Positions 59,373-64,000 of a stretch of DNA of 64,000 nucleotides are shown piece by piece. The notes beneath the pieces are model-generated. The model had not been told where the DNA came from, ran no database searches, and saw nothing but the letters and a program-made list of their open reading frames with translations. The stretch's first letter is position 1; each line of letters opens with the position of its first letter. Source of the stretch: Adiantum capillus-veneris (lineage: Eukaryota; Streptophyta; Polypodiopsida; Polypodiales; Pteridaceae); contig CM043959.1 of the NCBI GenBank assembly GCA_014529385.2, positions 3,698,358 through 3,762,357 on the forward strand, given 5' to 3'. A program made the translations under genes and the position numbers.

Positions 59373-59875
59373 CAGTTTTGAAAAAAAATCGTTCTTTTTA
59401 GCTTTTTCATGCTTTTTTGAAAAAATCATGGTCGGATCCTTAATCTATGTGTTCCAAGGAAGCTATGCTTCCATTTTATAAAAATCTACCTTTTTGAGTG
59501 CTTTTCACACTATCTTTTATCTTTTCATTATTTTTAATGCTTTTAGTAAAAAGCGAGTCCGCTTTCTTATTCCAGTGGATGAGGGGAGCCTCTGGTTCAA
59601 TTTTAGAATTTTTTTTTTGCTTTTTACACTATTTTTAGCTTTTTGTGCTTTTCAACGCTTTTGAAAAGCAATGTGCTTTATATGATGACCTAAACATAAA
59701 AATATTCAATTTAGTTTCCATCGGATTTAAAAATGATCACTCGGAGCAAAAACGGGACCAGACGGAATTTTTACGAGAATTATTTTTATAAACAGCGGTA
59801 TCGTAAGTACAAAAAGGCAGTACGAGAAAGTTATAATTATGTCGGTATATTACGATGTGGCATAGTCTAGCTACG
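59373..59875. other. AT-rich spacer, nothing recognised
   Basis: Many 'gctttt' and 'cttttt' stretches ('ctttttagctttttcatgctttttt'). No gene. Confidence 0.5.
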
Positions 59876-60115
59876 ATTTCCATTGGTTGGCCAGATACTG
59901 TTAAATTGGCCAAGTTTGCTGTAAAAATTGAATATGGTAAGTGGGAGGGTTGACCACCAAAAGTTGTGCCATGTTTTTAGAAAAGACTATAGTCTTTTCC
60001 CAAGAGTAGAAGGCTAGTCTAGGCTGAGCACTAGCGCTACCTGTAGCCTGGGGCACACTCCGGGCAGCTGCAGAACCTATAAATTGGCATAGAGTGCTCA
60101 GTTTCCAGTGCCGCC
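59876..60115 (+). promoter_or_regulatory. Candidate promoter: CCAAT-like box, 20-bp palindrome, TATA box
   Basis: CCATTGG near 59880, the perfect palindrome GAAAAGACTATAGTCTTTTC at 59980-59999, then CTATAAAT at 60077-60084 preceded by GC-rich sequence. A pyrimidine-rich leader follows from about 60110. What it would transcribe is unclear: a 65-residue frame at 60160-60357, then possible donor sites ('catg|gtgagaag' at 60384). It could be a host gene's first exon or the U3 region of an unrecognised LTR. Confidence 0.4.
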
Positions 60116-63100
60116 TATTGCATCTACTACCATAAGGCTATACGTATCTATTATACAAAGTGGTGCAAGCTCTTCATCACCATCTCCATAAGATCTTCTC
60201 TCGCAAAGAAGAAGAAGAAGAAGGATATTCTCTCTTTATTTGGTTATTATCTTCTCTCTCATTTCACGGTGTACGCGCTCTCCGGAAGCTTTCGTGGCAG
60301 ATACCTCTACGTAGCTCTCATCACCGCTCTCTTGCAGCAAAGCAAGAAGCATTTTGATAGCCCCTAATCAATTCTAAAGCATGGTGAGAAGCTCTAAACT
60401 TCATAGCCATCATCTCTCTCTCTATGTCATTTTTCTGAGTAGTCACCCTCTCGGTGATTGTTTTTTTGCATATGAGTGCATGTATAGATTAACCGAGTAC
60501 GTATAAAGTTTCCTCGTGATTATTTCATCATGTTTAACACATTGATTTATGCACATGATGTGTTTATGATCATGTGCGTGTATAAAAAACGTTTTTCGTT
60601 TCACGTCATCGAGGCGGTAGGAACACTGTTTTGGTCATAAATCACAAACCGTTATGAATAAGCCCAAACCCTTTATACCAGAGATAAAACACATTATTTA
60701 GAATATTTATCTTTGGTGTCATGTGAAAAACACGCACGAGCTAAGAAATATGGTCAAAAAACAACTTGCTGCCCACTACACACCCAAATGTTTTGACTCC
60801 AAACTCCTTGGAGAAGCACTATATAGTTCACCGGATAGGCAAACACACTTAAACAATTCAAAATCTTGATGATAAATGAATTTAGGTCTCCGTTATCACT
60901 TTGGGAATGCGAGTTATTAATCGTTCTATAATCGATTTTACCTATACGTGCACGTGTGCTACCAAGGGGGAGTACCATATGACGTATGAGTTAACAGAGC
61001 TGTTTTTATATGTTTTATGGTTTGTTTTGGTGAGCTGATTTCAACTATTAGATGGCCATAAACTTATGTGAGAGTATATGGTTGAACATCTTGAACCGCA
61101 TAGGCAAATATGATTAAAGTGGATTTCTTTTGTGTACTATATTGGTGAAGTGATGTGAGAGTGATAATCTATATTATGGATATGAGCTTGATACATTGGT
61201 TTGAGGTCAAATACTTTCATTTTCATGTTTTTCATACTCCCAAAAATTCCAAAAATTTGTTTTTTGCATATGTGTGAAGTTATGGTTTATGGTTGACTTA
61301 AAGGGCGGAGCTGTTTTGCATCATGTTTATGGTGATGAAATATTATCATATGATGTATCAGAGCTCATGGATTGATGTGGATGCCTCATATGCATGGTTG
61401 TGATTTCTTTCCACCTTTCTAAGTCAAAACTAGCTCTATGTGTTAGGGAGGTGAAGTGCAGATGTGATGCATCAACTTTGCATGGTTGGATGTTGTCGAA
61501 ATTGGATTTTTATATCATGATTAGTTGCTGGTTGGACTCTTTTTATGCATGAAAGAATCATGTCTTAAGTGTCATATGTGTGTGGACTCCGATTGATTTG
61601 CAGAGGTTATGTCAAACTCCAAGTGTGGGACTTGGTTCAATGTGATTATGATTCATGGTGGGCTGAGATTCCCTTATGAATTATGGTTGATATTCTATGG
61701 TGTAATCCGGTGTGGTTCATGGATTTTTTTCGTCGATATGGCTATGCTGCCAAAATTTTTGCAGCTATGTTATGTTCTAAAGTGGGTATGCAGGATTGGT
61801 CATGCCTCACCCAAGTTGGGTGGAGTGCTCGCCTACGTGATGTGATTGGATTATAGTTTATGGTTTTGGAATCGGATCATAAAGTGGTCTAGATGGTTTA
61901 TGGTAGACGTGTAAGGGTAGAGACCCTGTATAGTCTAACTGCTTGGAAAAGATTGTTTGTGCATATGGGAAGTGCCATTGTGATTGGACTCATGTGTTAT
62001 GTTTCTCATGGCAGCATCGCTACAAGACTAGGATCACCTACATCGCTTAGCCTTAGCCTTAGACTAAAGGGTCATTGACCTGGGGCTTTGTTGGATCGGG
62101 CGTGTTATATAGGTCTTCTTCTTTTTGTTAGGCTACATAAATACTACAAAAGCTTGAAACATTTGCATTGTGACTAGATCAAACCGAACCCCCTGTTGTT
62201 CCATAGCTTTAAAGCTTTAATTTGAAACCTTCAATGAAGCTTTTTAACCCTCACCCTAGCCTACTTCGCGTCGGGTTCACCAAAAATGTGTCAAGAAGTG
62301 CACAGTGCGACTAGGAAAGTGTCGAGCCTCTAATGTGAGGATTCATAGCAAAATCAAGCAAGGCATAGAGGATTTAAAGCCAAAAACACACTAAAAAAGA
62401 ACATAACTTCAGTCATGAAAGCTCCACTTTGAAAAATAACCAAGATTAACTCAAAACTCTTGTGTGTATGAAGGTTAGGTGTAGCCTCGCTCCCAATTGC
62501 ACAGATGCAGTGCTCTTTTAGCCTGTTAAAAACCCTAAATTGGCGCTTCAATTCTTCATCGTGACCATTCATGGAAGCTTCAGTACTTCATTGGAGAAGC
62601 CCAAGTAGTTATTTGAGGAGGGGAAACCCTAATTGGAGGCCTCACAGCCTCAAACATGAAGTGGAAGCAGCACGAGACTACACTAGCACCTTGTAATGGA
62701 ATGGATGTATCTCCTTGCTTATATGTCCAAATGAGCTCATTCTTGGCCCTAAAACTTCCCCCTCAGCTTAAGAAGAGATGAAACTATTGTTGATGTGGCA
62801 TTTTGAGCCATTTATTGCTATGTTTGGGCTACTTTTCACCATTTTAATGCCATTTTTAGCCATTTTTGTTCGAAAATGCCCCTTTTTGTTCGTAAAATGC
62901 CCAAACAAGCTAGGAAAGATCCCTAAATTTGTGGAAGAATGCCATTGGGCTCAAATTTCATGTTGAACCTCATTTTTTCACTTGGTAAGCACTTTGGACA
63001 TGTCTTTTACATCCGCACACGAAAAGTGCTATTTTTGGCCAACATCGTATGCATTGAACTTTCTAGGCAAAACAAGCGTTCCACTTCGAAACACTTGACA

Positions 63101-63320
63101 TTTGTACATTTTTAAAGCAAATTATGCATGATTTAATGTGTTAAAACATGTAACGATGCCACGTCCTTGGTCTCACGTGCCCGATAAGGTATGTACACGC
63201 CTGCAACCATGGCATCCGTTTTTGCATATATCACACTATGTTCATTGTAGCATTTGGTCCCACACATCACAAACATTAAGAGTGAGGTAGATAATTTTTA
63301 TTTTCACATTATGCACATGC
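60116..63320. other. Unrecognised sequence, possible leader exon and intron or decayed element
   Basis: After the candidate promoter there is AT/TG-rich sequence with only short frames (for example 61609-61845 and 61893-62078 plus), none resembling a known family. 'Ctaccaagggggag' near 60959 looks like a polypurine tract but no LTR follows clearly. Between 62090 and 62780 the composition changes to one like an untranslated or LTR sequence. Confidence 0.35.
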
Positions 63321-63324
63321 CAGG

Positions 63325-63617
63325 GCACGACAGCGTGTGCTGGAGCTGATGGCGACTAAGCCCGAGAGGACGCAACCTGCTCTGATACTAATTGTTGGAA
63401 TTAGGGTTGCAGCAATACACGCACAGCTTGGATAAGACAAAAGAAGCTCAAGGCACACACCATGAGTGTTTTACTTAGTGGGCAATGGAAAGATAGATAG
63501 CCCTAGAATGATGGACGTATATATAATGCAGGGGGAAAACCCTCCTAGTGAGGAAAAAAATGCCATGACGGTCCTAAGTGTGTCCACACACGTCACTACC
63601 ACATGTATATGGTAACA
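63325..63617 (-). mobile_element. copia 5' LTR and leader fragment, same family
   Basis: LTR at 63393-63617 (225 bp, minus strand TGTTACC..CCAACA). Left of it, on the minus strand, are the degenerate primer-binding site TAGTATCAGAGC and the leader 'aggttgcgtcctctcg', matching 54521 onward of the complete element. Homology ends near 63325, so only the 5' end of the element survives. Confidence 0.85.
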
Positions 63618-63790
63618 CTATTGACAAGGAAAAGAAATTTCATGATGAGAGTTTGAGGCAAGGAGGGCAACAATGTAGTGGGTAATGCTCTTATGGAAAT
63701 GTATGCCAAGTGTGGTGCTCTTCCTCAGGCGCAGTGTGTTCTTTATGAGCTCCCTTATCTGTGTTGCATTTATTCGACCGAATATTGCAA
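63618..63790 (+). pseudogene. PPR gene fragment cut by the copia LTR
   Basis: Directly right of the LTR the plus strand reads a PPR unit: IDKEKKFHDE, frame change, then GNALMEMYAKCGALPQAQCV and LYELP (63675-63760). The PPR start is missing, because the LTR lies exactly where it should be, so the copia element probably inserted into this PPR copy. Confidence 0.7.
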
Positions 63791-63879
63791 TCTATATCAA
63801 ATAGCTCGTCATTATTTGCGTATTATCGTAACATACGTGGTAGTTTTGAATAATTTATAATCTATTGATTGATAAGCTA

Positions 63880-63932
63880 TCGATCGATATTGTATCAACC
63901 GATAGTTTATCGATTGATACAATATCGATCGA
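63880..63932. repeat. Perfect 19-bp inverted repeat, 15-nt loop
   Basis: TCGATCGATATTGTATCAA (63880-63898) and TTGATACAATATCGATCGA (63914-63932) are exact complements. The surroundings are rich in further partial (ATCGAT) repeats. Confidence 0.9.
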
Positions 63933-64000
63933 ACGCTAGATTTATATAGAAAAAGCATGCGTCGTTGTTCGATATGTTTTTGGTCGATTTTGATTTTGGA

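Noticed and set aside
60955-60975. 'accaagggggag' as a polypurine tract of another LTR element
   Set aside because: No TG-starting LTR or upstream pol sequence could be found around it.

Overview
This is nuclear DNA of a land plant, probably a seed-free plant such as a fern. The evidence is introns with GT/AG borders, Ty1/copia and Ty3/gypsy LTR elements primed by initiator-Met tRNA, LINE remnants, many (GA)n, (GT)n and (C/G)n tracts, and decayed PPR repeats ending in the 'MYAKCGAL..AQ..L.ELP' style common in fern, lycophyte and moss DYW-type PPR families. The fern placement is an inference. Only one gene looks plainly intact and cellular, a METTL21-like lysine methyltransferase at 51456-52202. 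Almost everything else is mobile DNA or its debris.

Region 1, 1-22500, is the remarkable part. Two transcription units diverge. On the minus strand are a SET-like exon (434-990) and a gene carrying a DGQHS/ParB-like motif (3573-6222). On the plus strand is a large protein with the D / LDN / HTHED signature of an RNase H-fold transposase, resembling the DUF7869 family (18912-22168). Between and around them lie long arrays of a 20-bp motif, AAGGTCCACCACTTGTCCAA and variants, always in the same orientation, organised into units of about 430 bp and locally into an 868-bp higher-order repeat. The ATG of each divergent gene sits just after a splice acceptor, so the arrays probably occupy introns that interrupt the two 5' leaders. 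A motif-free core of about 2 kb (14880-16980) is the likely place for a shared promoter. I read the whole as a giant, possibly undescribed, transposon-like unit whose left end lies outside the window. The plus-strand gene is broken by a 29-bp tandem duplication and the minus-strand gene by a frameshift.

Region 2, 22500-32532, is a pile of LTR-element pieces: a plus-strand LTR-element 3' end, a minus-strand copia gag/protease fragment, a minus-strand gypsy gag/protease fragment with primer-binding site and LTR, and a second LTR of that same family in opposite orientation. The two LTRs form an inverted repeat with arms of about 1.5-1.7 kb around an 856-bp spacer.

Region 3, 32533-47340, holds exactly four tandem copies of a 361-bp unit, a 5'-truncated LINE with a 9-bp target duplication, a foldback element, two more LINE 3' ends, a LINE reverse-transcriptase remnant, very long poly-C and poly-G runs, and much unrecognised sequence.

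Region 4, 47341-64000, has a PPR pseudogene, the methyltransferase gene, one complete but coding-dead copia element (54292-59367, TSD TGGTT) flanked by two minus-strand fragments of the same family, a candidate promoter near 60080, another PPR scrap and a perfect 19-bp inverted repeat at the right edge.
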